Assembly (NCBI GenBank): GCA_016938475.1
Contig: JAFGUP010000071.1
Location: forward strand, 1 to 46,860
DNA length: 46,860 nucleotides
Origin: Sphaerochaetaceae bacterium
GTDB taxonomy: Bacteria; Spirochaetota; Spirochaetia; Sphaerochaetales; Sphaerochaetaceae
Direction of reading: 5' to 3'
The notes beneath the pieces were generated by a model. That model did not search any database. It saw only the letters and a list, made by a program, of their open reading frames with translations, and had not been told where the DNA came from. The position numbers and the translations under genes are program-made. Shown here in pieces: positions 33,525-41,730 of this stretch (positions are counted from its first letter, which is position 1; each line of letters starts with the position of its first letter).

Positions 33525-35840
33525 ATGAAAAGAATCACACAACGGCCATTGCCGGTGCTGCTCGCTATTCTGCTGATCAGCATTCTGTTCGTCCTGCAGA
33601 TCGCTGACAATGCACAGCTGGAAACCGACCTTGATGAGTACATGCCATCAGAGCATCCGGCCTTTGTCGCAAGTGACGCAGCAAGTGAAGAGTTCGGGAT
33701 CACCGACTCGATCATGATCGCCATCGAGCATCCCGAGAGCATCTATAATGTGGGCACCTTCGATAAGATACGGGAGCTCTCTGAACAGCTCCCCGAAGTA
33801 TTCGAGGAACTGCTTGATGAAGATATCACCAGCCTGTATCACGCTGACAATATCACCGGCAGTGAATGGGGTCTTGAAGTGGGTCCGTTCTTTGAAGAGA
33901 CCCCGGAAAGTCAGGAAGAGTTCGATCTCCTGAGAGAACAGGTTGCCTCCAATGAGATGGTGTACGGAAGCGTGGTCAGTCTCGATGAGACCAGTACCAT
34001 CATCGTATTCCCCCTCGATGAGGAAGCCGATACGAAAACGCTCGAGAAGGAACTCACCGAGTACATCTCCCGGTATGAAGGCCCCGAGAACATCTATGTT
34101 GCGGGAAGACCTATCGTCGAGGGCGCTCTGGCTTCCCTCGGGCCTGCCGATATGGCACGTATGTTCCCCATCGTCATGATCACCATGATCATTCTGCTGT
34201 ACATCCTTCTCAGAAGCATACGCCACACGATCCTGAACATGGTGATCGTCCTTCTAGGAACCATCGCAGCCTTCGGGACCATGGCCATGTTCAAGATACC
34301 GGTCTATTCCGTTGACACGATGATCCCGGTGATGCTGATAGCGATCGGAGTCGCCTACGGGATCCACATGCACAACACCATCATGTATCTGGTCAGGAAG
34401 AACTCTCTGATCACAAAAGACCAGTTGATCAATGAGACACTCTCACAGATGACCCGACCGGTTGTCATGGCGGCTATCACCACTGCGATCGGCTTCTCCG
34501 CTCTCATGACCTCGCAGGTTCTCCCCGTGCGGTATTTCGGACTGTTCTCATCCATCGGAGTCCTCAGCGAGATGCTGTTCGCCTTACTTCTCTTCCCCCT
34601 CTCCATCCGGCTCCTCGGTGTACCGAAGACGGGCAGGAAACGGGAGGATGAAGACCTTGAGCTGCCTGTGCAGGGGAAGATCAAGGATCATCGATGGACC
34701 GTATATATCATGAACAAGGGGAAGTTGATCACCCTGATCGCCGTCATCGTTGCCGTCCTTGGCGGAGTCGGTGCCACGAAGATCTGGATCGACACCAGCT
34801 TCCTTGCCAACTTCGAAGAGGATCATCCTATCAGTGTCACAGACAGGTTCGTGAATGAAACCTTTGCAGGAACGAGCTCGATAAACATCATCCTGTCCGG
34901 TGAACAGCCCGATACGTTCAAGACCCCCGAAGCTCTCTCACTCATGGCTGAGATGCAGGACGCATTCGTAGAGGATCCGATGATCGGAGGCGCTTTCAGC
35001 CTCACTGACTTCATCAAGAGGATGAACTTCGTTCTCAATGAAGAACAGGATGAGTATTTCTCCATCCCTGACAACCAGGAACTCATTGCCCAGTACCTGC
35101 TTCTGTACGATATGAGTGGAGACCCCGAGACGATCGCGAAAGTCGTGGACTATGACTATCAGAAGACGAATATGACGCTGCAGCTGAAGAGTGATTCATC
35201 GAGTCTGATCGAGAAGATCATCGCTCAGGTCGCGACCTATGAAGAAGACTTCGGGGACCTGGGTATCACCATCACCTACGCAGGAAGTGGCTACACCTCC
35301 TTCATCTTCGCAGACCTCCTGATGGAAGGACAGGTTCTCTCCCTCGGTATCTCCTTCCTGATAGTTGCCGTACTGCTCACTCTCGTGTTCAAGAGTATGT
35401 TCATCGGAATAGCCGGGACGACACCCATCGCCATCACTGCAACGGTCAACTTCGGTGTGATGGGCCTCCTGGGGATCCCTCTCAGCTCCGCGACAGCTCT
35501 CATCTCATCGATCGCGATCGGGATCGGAGTGGACTATGCCATCCACCTCATCGAACACTACATGAACCGGAGGAACGAAGGGTTCTCCATCAGCGAGACC
35601 GTGAACGAGACGATATCGCACACAGGGAAAGCGATCATCTTCAATGCCATAGCCGTTATGGGAGGATTCATCGTTCTGACCTTCAGCGTCTTCCCGCCGA
35701 ACAGACAGGTGGGCTCACTCATCGCCCTCAATATGGTGCTCAGTGCACTCGGGACCCTCTCAGTCCTTCTCGTGACACTCGTGCATCTCGACAAAAAACA
35801 CAGGCTGCCCATCAAGACCGCAGCTGCCAATAAGGAGTAA
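33525..35840 (+). CDS. RND superfamily exporter (MmpL/HAE3 type)
   Basis: A 771-aa inner-membrane protein with the two-fold RND layout: TM1, a first periplasmic loop of about 190 residues (acidic, Glu-rich), TM2-6 (about 210-370), a cytoplasmic linker, TM7, a second loop, and TM8-12. ATSQ/IGVAYGIHMHN in TM4 and IGIGVDYAIHLIEHY in TM10 are family-typical and carry the acidic or polar residues used in proton coupling. The size and single-chain pseudo-dimer fit HAE3/MmpL lipid- or hydrophobe-exporting proteins rather than the about 1050-aa drug pumps. No membrane-fusion protein gene is nearby. It overlaps functionally with the LolA-like and OMP genes behind it. Confidence 0.92.
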   Translation: MKRITQRPLPVLLAILLISILFVLQIADNAQLETDLDEYMPSEHPAFVASDAASEEFGITDSIMIAIEHPESIYNVGTFDKIRELSEQLPEVFEELLDEDITSLYHADNITGSEWGLEVGPFFEETPESQEEFDLLREQVASNEMVYGSVVSLDETSTIIVFPLDEEADTKTLEKELTEYISRYEGPENIYVAGRPIVEGALASLGPADMARMFPIVMITMIILLYILLRSIRHTILNMVIVLLGTIAAFGTMAMFKIPVYSVDTMIPVMLIAIGVAYGIHMHNTIMYLVRKNSLITKDQLINETLSQMTRPVVMAAITTAIGFSALMTSQVLPVRYFGLFSSIGVLSEMLFALLLFPLSIRLLGVPKTGRKREDEDLELPVQGKIKDHRWTVYIMNKGKLITLIAVIVAVLGGVGATKIWIDTSFLANFEEDHPISVTDRFVNETFAGTSSINIILSGEQPDTFKTPEALSLMAEMQDAFVEDPMIGGAFSLTDFIKRMNFVLNEEQDEYFSIPDNQELIAQYLLLYDMSGDPETIAKVVDYDYQKTNMTLQLKSDSSSLIEKIIAQVATYEEDFGDLGITITYAGSGYTSFIFADLLMEGQVLSLGISFLIVAVLLTLVFKSMFIGIAGTTPIAITATVNFGVMGLLGIPLSSATALISSIAIGIGVDYAIHLIEHYMNRRNEGFSISETVNETISHTGKAIIFNAIAVMGGFIVLTFSVFPPNRQVGSLIALNMVLSALGTLSVLLVTLVHLDKKHRLPIKTAAANKE

Positions 35841-35844
35841 CACC

Positions 35845-36624
35845 ATGAAAGCAAAAAGAATCATAGGGGGACTTATCCTCCTCATCGCAACCACATCATT
35901 GTACGCTGTTCCCATCACAGGTGAGCAGATCATGCAGAACGTATATGACCGGGACACCGGCAACAACATGCAGGCCAACCTCAGGATGGAGATCATGAAC
36001 TCGAGGGGACAGGTCAGAGAGCGGGACATCATCCAGGTGAGTCAGGAGGATCAGGACGGTATCGAGAAGAAACTGATGTTCTTCCTCTCGCCGGCCGATG
36101 TGAAAGACACCGGATTCCTGAGCATCAGCTATCCGGATGACAGAGATGACGACCAGTGGATCTATCTGCCGGCGCTCAGAAGAGTGAAAAGGATCGCAGC
36201 GAAGAACCAGAACGACTCGTTCATGGGCAGCGACTTCACCTACGATGATATGGGGACAAGGAACCCCAACAAGGACGTTCATACCCTTCTCGGGACAACA
36301 ATGATCGATGGACAGGAATGCTATATCGTCGAGAGTATCCCGAAGGTGTCGAACAAGGAGTTCGACAGGACTGTCACCTACATCGTGAAGGACCAATGGT
36401 ACGGACTGAACAAGGAGTATCACTACAAGGGTGAAATGGTGAGAGAGCTGACCATCAACAGTCTCGAGTCGATCAACGGCATCTACGTCATCAACGACAT
36501 GGTGATGGAGAACCATGACAAGGGAACTCAGACACGTATCACCATGAGTGATGTGAGTTTTGACAACGACCTCGACTCGGGCATATTCACCGACCGACAG
36601 CTGAAAATGGGACCGAGATTCTAA
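35845..36624 (+). CDS. Outer-membrane lipoprotein-sorting (LolA-like) protein
   Basis: A 259-aa periplasmic protein with an N-terminal signal peptide ending near LYAVP. The remainder resembles the LolA-like fold often paired with MmpL/RND exporters: LRMEIMNSRGQVRERD, QWIYLPALRRVKRI, FMGSDFTYDDM and a beta-rich C-terminal half. Such proteins are thought to ferry lipid or lipoprotein across the periplasm. It has no lipobox Cys. It starts 4 bp after the RND stop with AAGGAG upstream, so it belongs to the same transcript and probably receives the exporter's cargo. Confidence 0.88.
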   Translation: MKAKRIIGGLILLIATTSLYAVPITGEQIMQNVYDRDTGNNMQANLRMEIMNSRGQVRERDIIQVSQEDQDGIEKKLMFFLSPADVKDTGFLSISYPDDRDDDQWIYLPALRRVKRIAAKNQNDSFMGSDFTYDDMGTRNPNKDVHTLLGTTMIDGQECYIVESIPKVSNKEFDRTVTYIVKDQWYGLNKEYHYKGEMVRELTINSLESINGIYVINDMVMENHDKGTQTRITMSDVSFDNDLDSGIFTDRQLKMGPRF

Positions 36625-36637
36625 GGAGAACACAACA

Positions 36638-37888
36638 ATGACCACAAAGAACAGAAAACGAACAATACTATCAGTACTGCTGACTCTTGCAGTGACCGTC
36701 ATCACTCTGCCGGCATCAGATATATCATTCACGGGATTGTCACAGACGAGACTTGCACTCGCTTTTGAAGATGCGGCTATCCCCTATTATGAGCAGAAGC
36801 TCGATATGCACATCGACATCTACAAACATATGAGTCACCTGTTCATCCAGCCGTACCTTTCGGTCGATCAGGATGAGGATATCGAGTTCGCCATGAGAGA
36901 ACTCTATGCCGATTTCTATCTTGATGCGATGGATATCAGAGTGGGCAAACAGATCATCGCGACGGGACAGGCTGACGGACTGTACCTGACCAATATGATA
37001 AGCCCCCTCAATATGAGCGATTTTCTGCTCAGTGAGACCCATGAACTGCAGATGGGAGTTCCTGCGGTGAAAGCGAGCTACTACTACGATGCCTTCACCT
37101 TCACAGCGCTGTGGATCTCTCATTTCGTACCCGCAGAGACCTTCTCCAGTGATTCCTACTGGTTCAACAGCCCGACGTTCCTGAGTGGAGGCTCGGTGAA
37201 TATGGCAGATCCCGAAACTCCGGAACTCTCCATCGAAAACAGCGAGGTCTTCGGTAAGGCAAGTTACTTCGGCGCCCTTGCTACCGTTGAAGTGCTCGGC
37301 GGCTACACCTGGACCGACACACCCTATGCCTTCTCCATCGATACCGGCACCGGCACCATCACTACCGAGTACGGTCGATACGGTGTCCTCGGGGCAGCCG
37401 TATCGGCTCCTGTCTCCTCTGCGGTACTGAGAACCGAGATCCTCGCATCATTCGACAAGCCTTTTGCTTCGGTGGTTCCGGGAACGCCTCCTTCTGTCAG
37501 TGTCGAAGAACACTCTGTGATCGATGGCATTCTCGGTATCGATATCGATCTGGCAGGATTCTCCCTCTCAGCTCAGTACCGGGGAACGTACATGACAGAT
37601 CACAACGAGACACTCATCACTGACGGTAAGCCGGCGAAGGAGTATGCTCAGCTGGCAACGCTCAACATCCAGAAGAGTTTCCTCGATGACACCCTGACAG
37701 CCGGTATCTTCACGATCGTCGAATTCGATGAGTTCAACATACTGGTCAGGCCCTCTGTCACCTACATCATCGAAGATGCCGTTGAGATTGAGGCTGAACT
37801 CATCCTGTTTGCCGGAGATGACGAGGGAACCTACGGAGTCTACAATGACAGGTCGGTCACATCCCTCTCTCTCAACTATTACTTCTAG
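36638..37888 (+). CDS. Outer-membrane beta-barrel protein of the RND cassette
   Basis: 416 aa. A signal peptide (TILSVLLTLAVTVITLPAS) is followed by alternating amphipathic strands rich in Tyr, Thr and Asp, and the chain ends SLSLNYYF with a C-terminal Phe, the signal recognised by the BAM complex. The length would suit about 16 or more strands. It starts 13 bp after the LolA-like gene and ends the TetR-RND-LolA-OMP cassette. A role as outer-membrane acceptor or exit pore for the exported molecule is inferred from position. No named family is assigned. Confidence 0.82.
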   Translation: MTTKNRKRTILSVLLTLAVTVITLPASDISFTGLSQTRLALAFEDAAIPYYEQKLDMHIDIYKHMSHLFIQPYLSVDQDEDIEFAMRELYADFYLDAMDIRVGKQIIATGQADGLYLTNMISPLNMSDFLLSETHELQMGVPAVKASYYYDAFTFTALWISHFVPAETFSSDSYWFNSPTFLSGGSVNMADPETPELSIENSEVFGKASYFGALATVEVLGGYTWTDTPYAFSIDTGTGTITTEYGRYGVLGAAVSAPVSSAVLRTEILASFDKPFASVVPGTPPSVSVEEHSVIDGILGIDIDLAGFSLSAQYRGTYMTDHNETLITDGKPAKEYAQLATLNIQKSFLDDTLTAGIFTIVEFDEFNILVRPSVTYIIEDAVEIEAELILFAGDDEGTYGVYNDRSVTSLSLNYYF

Positions 37889-37895
37889 CTCCCCC

Positions 37896-37958
37896 GCACC
37901 CGAACCCCCTTCTGCAATCCACTCCTGATTTCATGTTCAGGAGGGATCGGGTGCTTTT
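37896..37958 (+). terminator. Terminator 1 after the RND cassette
   Basis: Outer stem GCACCCGA (37896-37903) / TCGGGTGC (37947-37954), inner stem CTCCTGA (37922-37928) / TCAGGAG (37937-37943), then TTTT. It begins 7 bp after the stop codon. Confidence 0.75.
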
Positions 37959-37959
37959 C

Positions 37960-38005
37960 TTCGGATTCGCAATCGGTACATCCTGCTTATCCGAACCGTT
38001 TTTTT
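37960..38005 (+). terminator. Terminator 2 after the RND cassette
   Basis: TTCGGAT (37960-37966) pairs with ATCCGAA (37989-37995), or alternatively CGGT (37974-37977) with ACCG (37995-37998), followed by seven T (37999-38005). Confidence 0.55.
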
Positions 38006-38010
38006 CTCCT

Positions 38011-38070
38011 GCACCCCCTTTCCTTCCTGCCATTCACTCCTGATAGTGGAAGGGAAGTGCGGGTGCTTTT
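38011..38070 (+). terminator. Terminator 3 after the RND cassette, resembling terminator 1
   Basis: GCACCC (38011-38016) pairs with GGGTGC (38061-38066), with inner pairing CCTTCC / GGAAGG and CACT / AGTG, then TTTT. It shares the words CACTCCTGAT and GGGTGCTTTTC with terminator 1 at similar positions, suggesting a duplicated element. Confidence 0.6.
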
Positions 38071-38184
38071 CCTCAGACGACAGAGCATTCCAGAAGGTCA
38101 GGGAACGCCTCTCACACTGTGGGGAACCGGGACGAATTTCCCTACCTTCATATTCTACTCATACAAAATTTGCACTCTTTTAAC

Positions 38185-38210
38185 ATTCATTCTCACAAGA
38201 GAGAATGAAT
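38185..38210. repeat. 10-bp inverted repeat
   Basis: ATTCATTCTC (38185-38194) and GAGAATGAAT (38201-38210) are perfectly complementary around a 6-nt centre, extendable by AAC/GTT with one bulge. It is AT-rich and lacks a T-tract, so an operator or a structural element is more likely than a terminator. Confidence 0.6.
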
Positions 38211-38297
38211 TGTTATTCTGCACCCGTGAGAGGAAACTCGTGTGAAAAAATTCCTTAAATTGAGAGAATTCCTTCTGCAGGAAGCCCTTGAGTAACC

Positions 38298-38312
38298 TGT
38301 GGATAACTTGTG
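38298..38312 (+). repeat. DnaA-box-containing repeat, copy 1
   Basis: TGTGGATAACTTGTG. The first nine bases are the exact complement of the consensus DnaA box TTATCCACA. A second, imperfect box (TGTGGAATA) overlaps its end at 38309-38317. Confidence 0.7.
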
Positions 38313-38521
38313 GAATACCTGTACCGGTCTCACCCCCCTGCCACTACCTAAAAACCCAATAATTCTTATATAGAAATTTAGTAAAAATATGATTCTCTAG
38401 AATTTTCTATATCTTTCTATAGCAATGTTTTATATAGCCATAAAAAAACTTCCACCGTGGAAGCGTACGAAGTTATGCTACTCCAAAGCTAATCAGGACG
38501 AATCTCGCATGAGAACAACCT

Positions 38522-38536
38522 TGTGGATAACTTGTG
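38522..38536 (+). repeat. DnaA-box-containing repeat, copy 2
   Basis: Identical to the 15-mer at 38298-38312 and in the same orientation, 224 bp downstream. A weaker TTGGATAAC follows at about 38545. Confidence 0.7.
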
Positions 38537-38696
38537 TATATGAATTGGATAACTCGCACAGAAAAAAGAATAAATCCTTGCTGAGGCAACCATTTATCCT
38601 CCTTGAAGCTCCTGCTGACGGAACCTTGAATCTTCCGTCTGATACTTGTTACAGCAGTGTCACAATTATAGGTCCACTGTACCTGCAACATTTTTA

Positions 38697-38724
38697 TTGA
38701 CATACTTATTATAAGATATATAAT
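38697..38724 (+). promoter_or_regulatory. Consensus promoter of the 38761 cluster
   Basis: TTGACA (38697-38702), 16 nt, TATAAT (38719-38724): both hexamers are perfect. GAGG lies 8 nt before ATG 38761. Such a strong promoter would be expected to need repression, and it overlaps the inverted repeat at 38704-38728. Confidence 0.85.
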
Positions 38725-38728
38725 AAGT
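38704..38728. promoter_or_regulatory. Perfect inverted repeat over the -10 box, probable operator
   Basis: Arms ACTTATTATA (38704-38713) and TATAATAAGT (38719-38728) around a 5-nt centre; the right arm contains the whole -10 box. CTTAT/ATAAG half-sites recur within it (38705-38715) and again as CTTATAAG (38729-38736). The regulator is not encoded in the window. Confidence 0.7.
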
Positions 38729-38760
38729 CTTATAAGTTTAAACCATACGAGGCAAAGTAT

Positions 38761-39882
38761 ATGATCAATGTCGGATTTGCATTCAATTTCAATGTTCAAC
38801 GATGTGAAGTGGAAGTAGGTGACGAGAAGCAGATTCTCGATAGAGGATACCATCAGCTTCTGGACCTTTTCATCACACATAAACTCAAGGCGAACCTGTT
38901 TCTCTCCGGTTTCACCACAACCCTCCTTCAGGAGATGGATCCGTCACTCATCACACGTATCAAGGATCGAGTCGGCAAAGAGTTCCACCTTGGAACCTAT
39001 ACCTACACGCATCCGATTCCCCAGCTCCTTACCTCGGAGGAGTTCGAGCGGCAGATGGCAAGAGGCCTTGAGATTGACCGGGAAGTTTTGGATTCACAGA
39101 CAAAAGGCTTCCTTCCACCGGAGTTTGCCTTCACCACGGAGATGGGAAATATCCTTCATGATCAGGGAGTACAATGGATTATAGCACTCTCTTCACAGAT
39201 CAAAAAGGGCCTCGATATCACAGGAATCGATCAGGATCCGTACATTCCCTGTAAGACCGACCTCGGTCAGGGCCGGACACTCATCGCTGTTCCCGCGATG
39301 TACCAGCTTCCCGATACACCTGCCCGGTTCTTTAAACTCATGATGAAGGGGAAACTGGACGTGGATACGGTCATCGATGGTATACGGAAGTTCCATGAAC
39401 TGCACCCAGATACCTTGCTGCTGTTCAAGAGAGATGCCGAGACGATTTTCATCGACTATCTGAACAGCGGGTTTGAAAAGACCTACGAGGTCATGGATGA
39501 GTTTCTAACGAAGCTCAAGGCACTTGATTTCGTGAATCCAGTCTGGATAGAAGATATCCTGAGCCAGCAGCGTGAGTACACCACCATCACACTGCCCGAC
39601 TATCTTGGAAATACAACTCTCGAAACCTTCACAGAAGGTGATGCTGCTCCGATCTGGGACACCACCCGCCACGTGCGGGAAACAATCGCGAAAGCACAGC
39701 AGGAAGGAAAGGATCAGGATCTTATTGATCAGGCCTGGGAACACCTCATGCTCTCACACAACTCGGACGGGAGGATCGGGTACTGGTTTAGTGAATGGAA
39801 TCCGGGTGAACATACGGTCGCACCTTCACGCAGACGCTTTGTCGAGGAGCATCTTCAGGCCGCTCTCGAGCTCCTTGAGTAG
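38761..39882 (+). CDS. GH57-like / polysaccharide-deacetylase-fold protein
   Basis: 373 aa without a signal peptide, so probably cytoplasmic. It resembles the (beta/alpha)7 barrel of GH57 enzymes: YTYTHPIPQLL near residue 81-91, GFLPPEFAF with Glu121 in the position of the GH57 nucleophile, LLFKRDAETIF with Asp225 as a candidate acid, and a terminal region with WEHLMLSHNSDGRIGYW like the family's C-terminal helices. The usual N-terminal HQP motif is replaced by FAFNFN, so activity and substrate are uncertain. It leads a co-directional cluster whose phosphohexomutase follows 11 bp later, suggesting intracellular sugar metabolism. Confidence 0.7.
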   Translation: MINVGFAFNFNVQRCEVEVGDEKQILDRGYHQLLDLFITHKLKANLFLSGFTTTLLQEMDPSLITRIKDRVGKEFHLGTYTYTHPIPQLLTSEEFERQMARGLEIDREVLDSQTKGFLPPEFAFTTEMGNILHDQGVQWIIALSSQIKKGLDITGIDQDPYIPCKTDLGQGRTLIAVPAMYQLPDTPARFFKLMMKGKLDVDTVIDGIRKFHELHPDTLLLFKRDAETIFIDYLNSGFEKTYEVMDEFLTKLKALDFVNPVWIEDILSQQREYTTITLPDYLGNTTLETFTEGDAAPIWDTTRHVRETIAKAQQEGKDQDLIDQAWEHLMLSHNSDGRIGYWFSEWNPGEHTVAPSRRRFVEEHLQAALELLE

Positions 39883-39893
39883 GTAGATGATAG

Positions 39894-41684
39894 ATGGCAT
39901 ACATCGTCTTCGATCCTGACATGAGCATTGTCCCGGCAATCTCTTCTCGTTCGTTACTCATCCAGGGGGGAGATCCCTGCCCCCTTTGGGAACGAATCCT
40001 GTCAGTTCTCGAATCCCGTTTTCCCCCTGACAGCATGTTCGTGTTCTCACGATTAAGAGCTCTTCTTGACGAACAGGAGGTACATACGGATCAGGAGATG
40101 TACACTCACTGCGAACGGATGCAATACAGGCTTCAAGGGACCGATGGAGTCAGGGGTGTCGTGCGATACGGAACAGACAGCCCTGATCCGGTACGATTTT
40201 TCATGAAGGAGAGAGTACTTACCGGAGACTTCTGTTTTCACTACACAAGAGGGTTCCTGAACATGCTGCAGGAGGAAGGTGGAGCTGCTGTAAAAGAAGT
40301 AGCCTTCGGCGAGGACGGTAGAGACTATCACCGGGGAGGAGAACTGAAAAACATGATCCTCCGGGCCCTTGCATCTGAGGGGACCACGGGAATCGACCTG
40401 GGAATCGTTCCGACACCATATCTGTCTCAATACAGTCAAGCCCACAGCATTCCTGCGATAATGCTTACCGCAAGTCATAATCCGGAAAGCCACAACGGTA
40501 TCAAGCTTTTCATTGATGGAAGAAAACTCTACCCTTCAGGTACGCTCGGTGAATACCGTCTTTCGTCAATCATCCTGCGGGCACCGCAGGCAGGTATACA
40601 AGAGAACAGTACGCTCCCATCGGTGATTACATCGAAGATTCATAATCAGATCGTTGATGAAATGATATTCGAGTTAAGAATGCTGGATGCTTCGTTTTTC
40701 GAAAACACTCCACTCCTTGTCGACTGTGCGAACGGAGCGGCAAGCAGTTACTTCATCGATGCTCTCAAAGGGGCGGGGATTGCTCATCTGCCGCTCTTCT
40801 GCCGTCAGGGCAGGTACCTGATCAATGACGGGTGCGGAGTAGCCTCGATCGAAGAGATTCAGCATCAGGAACAGGACATACTTCAGAGCCATCCTACCGT
40901 CCAAGCTCTTGTGGATGAAGTCGAACACAGAAAGTCTGTAGAAGGATACGCGATAGTCCTTGACGGGGATGGGGACAGAGCGTTCATCATTCGGTATCGG
41001 AAAGGAAGTGTGACTGTCCTGAATGGAGACCACCTGGGATATCTGATTATTCGCTCTCTCAAAGAGAAACACAGGGTCTTTCACACTATCGAAAGTGCCT
41101 ATGTGATGAAAACGGTACTGCACGCGACAGGCTCAGATGAGCCTGTAGTTACCTGTGTGGGAGATAGATGGCTCGCCCGTGAGATGTTCGACAGGGAAGA
41201 AAATGCCGTGGGGTTCGAGTCCTCGGGGCATGTGATGTTCCCACAGGATATCCGAGATACAGAAGGGGCGGGACTCAGGAACTATTCCGGTAACGGGATG
41301 AGGACAGCGGTATATGCTCTGAGAGAGCTGATCACCGGAGGGATAGATCTCAATCTGTTCGATACCTATGAATTGCAGAGTACCTATAGGAAAGGAGAGC
41401 TGGACAAATTCTTCAGGGAATCGACCCTCTGGAAGAAGATTCGCTCTATCTTCATCGCCAGTTCATCCTGCACAGCACAGGAGTTCGAATTTGCTCACGA
41501 GCCAGACCTTCTGTTCTTTTTCCTTGCTAATGGGGAGGAAGAGATCGGATGGTGTTATGTAAGACCCTCCGGCACAGAGTCCAAACTCACACTACGGATC
41601 AGTGTCACCTCTCAGTACAGAGCGATTGCTCAGGAAGTCATGCATACAGTCACACAGGAAATGAATACGACATTTCCCTTGTAG
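39894..41684 (+). CDS. Alpha-D-phosphohexomutase (phosphogluco/phosphomannomutase family)
   Basis: 596 aa. It interconverts hexose 1- and 6-phosphates via a phosphoserine. The active-site loop is TASHNP with Ser194, metal binding is DGDGDRA (Asp357, 359, 361), sugar binding is GFESSGH, and phosphate binding is RPSGTESK. The family's N-terminal motif, usually at the very start, is QGTDGVRG at 81-88; the preceding 80 residues are an unfamiliar extension. The internal spacing is also longer than in typical members of about 450-580 aa. The specific sugar cannot be told from sequence. It is 11 bp after the GH57-like gene. Confidence 0.9.
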   Translation: MAYIVFDPDMSIVPAISSRSLLIQGGDPCPLWERILSVLESRFPPDSMFVFSRLRALLDEQEVHTDQEMYTHCERMQYRLQGTDGVRGVVRYGTDSPDPVRFFMKERVLTGDFCFHYTRGFLNMLQEEGGAAVKEVAFGEDGRDYHRGGELKNMILRALASEGTTGIDLGIVPTPYLSQYSQAHSIPAIMLTASHNPESHNGIKLFIDGRKLYPSGTLGEYRLSSIILRAPQAGIQENSTLPSVITSKIHNQIVDEMIFELRMLDASFFENTPLLVDCANGAASSYFIDALKGAGIAHLPLFCRQGRYLINDGCGVASIEEIQHQEQDILQSHPTVQALVDEVEHRKSVEGYAIVLDGDGDRAFIIRYRKGSVTVLNGDHLGYLIIRSLKEKHRVFHTIESAYVMKTVLHATGSDEPVVTCVGDRWLAREMFDREENAVGFESSGHVMFPQDIRDTEGAGLRNYSGNGMRTAVYALRELITGGIDLNLFDTYELQSTYRKGELDKFFRESTLWKKIRSIFIASSSCTAQEFEFAHEPDLLFFFLANGEEEIGWCYVRPSGTESKLTLRISVTSQYRAIAQEVMHTVTQEMNTTFPL

Positions 41685-41692
41685 GGTAGTAA

Positions 41693-41709
41693 AAACCGTG
41701 TAACGGTTT
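41693..41709. promoter_or_regulatory. 17-bp palindrome before the ABC importer operon
   Basis: AAACCGT (41693-41699) and ACGGTTT (41703-41709) around GTA, between the phosphohexomutase stop and the GGAGG of the solute-binding protein. Size and symmetry fit a LacI/GntR-type operator. No T-tract follows, so termination is unlikely. No matching regulator gene is in the window. Confidence 0.55.
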
Positions 41710-41730
41710 AAGATATTATTGGAGGTTTAT

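Larger units (their letters stand above)
38071..38696. other. AT-rich non-coding region with DnaA-box repeats
   Basis: More than 600 bp without a convincing gene. An open frame at 38425-38700 has no ribosome-binding site and no family features. The region holds an inverted repeat (38185-38210), two copies of a DnaA-box-containing 15-mer (38298-38312 and 38522-38536), and a very AT-rich stretch at about 38345-38455. The composition and boxes resemble replication-origin DNA, but no dnaA, dnaN, gyrB or rpmH gene is in the window. Confidence 0.5.

Noticed and set aside
35896-36732. 278-codon open frame on the minus strand
   Set aside because: Antisense to the LolA-like gene; its sequence is His/Val-rich without any domain, as expected from the reverse complement of a real gene.
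38425-38700. 91-codon open frame in the DnaA-box region
   Set aside because: No Shine-Dalgarno or promoter spacing, low-complexity Lys/Ser composition, and it contains the DnaA-box repeat and reaches the downstream promoter.
41693-41709. Reading the AAACCGT/ACGGTTT palindrome as a terminator
   Set aside because: The stem has a 3-nt loop and no following T-run, and it sits just before a ribosome-binding site; an operator is more likely.
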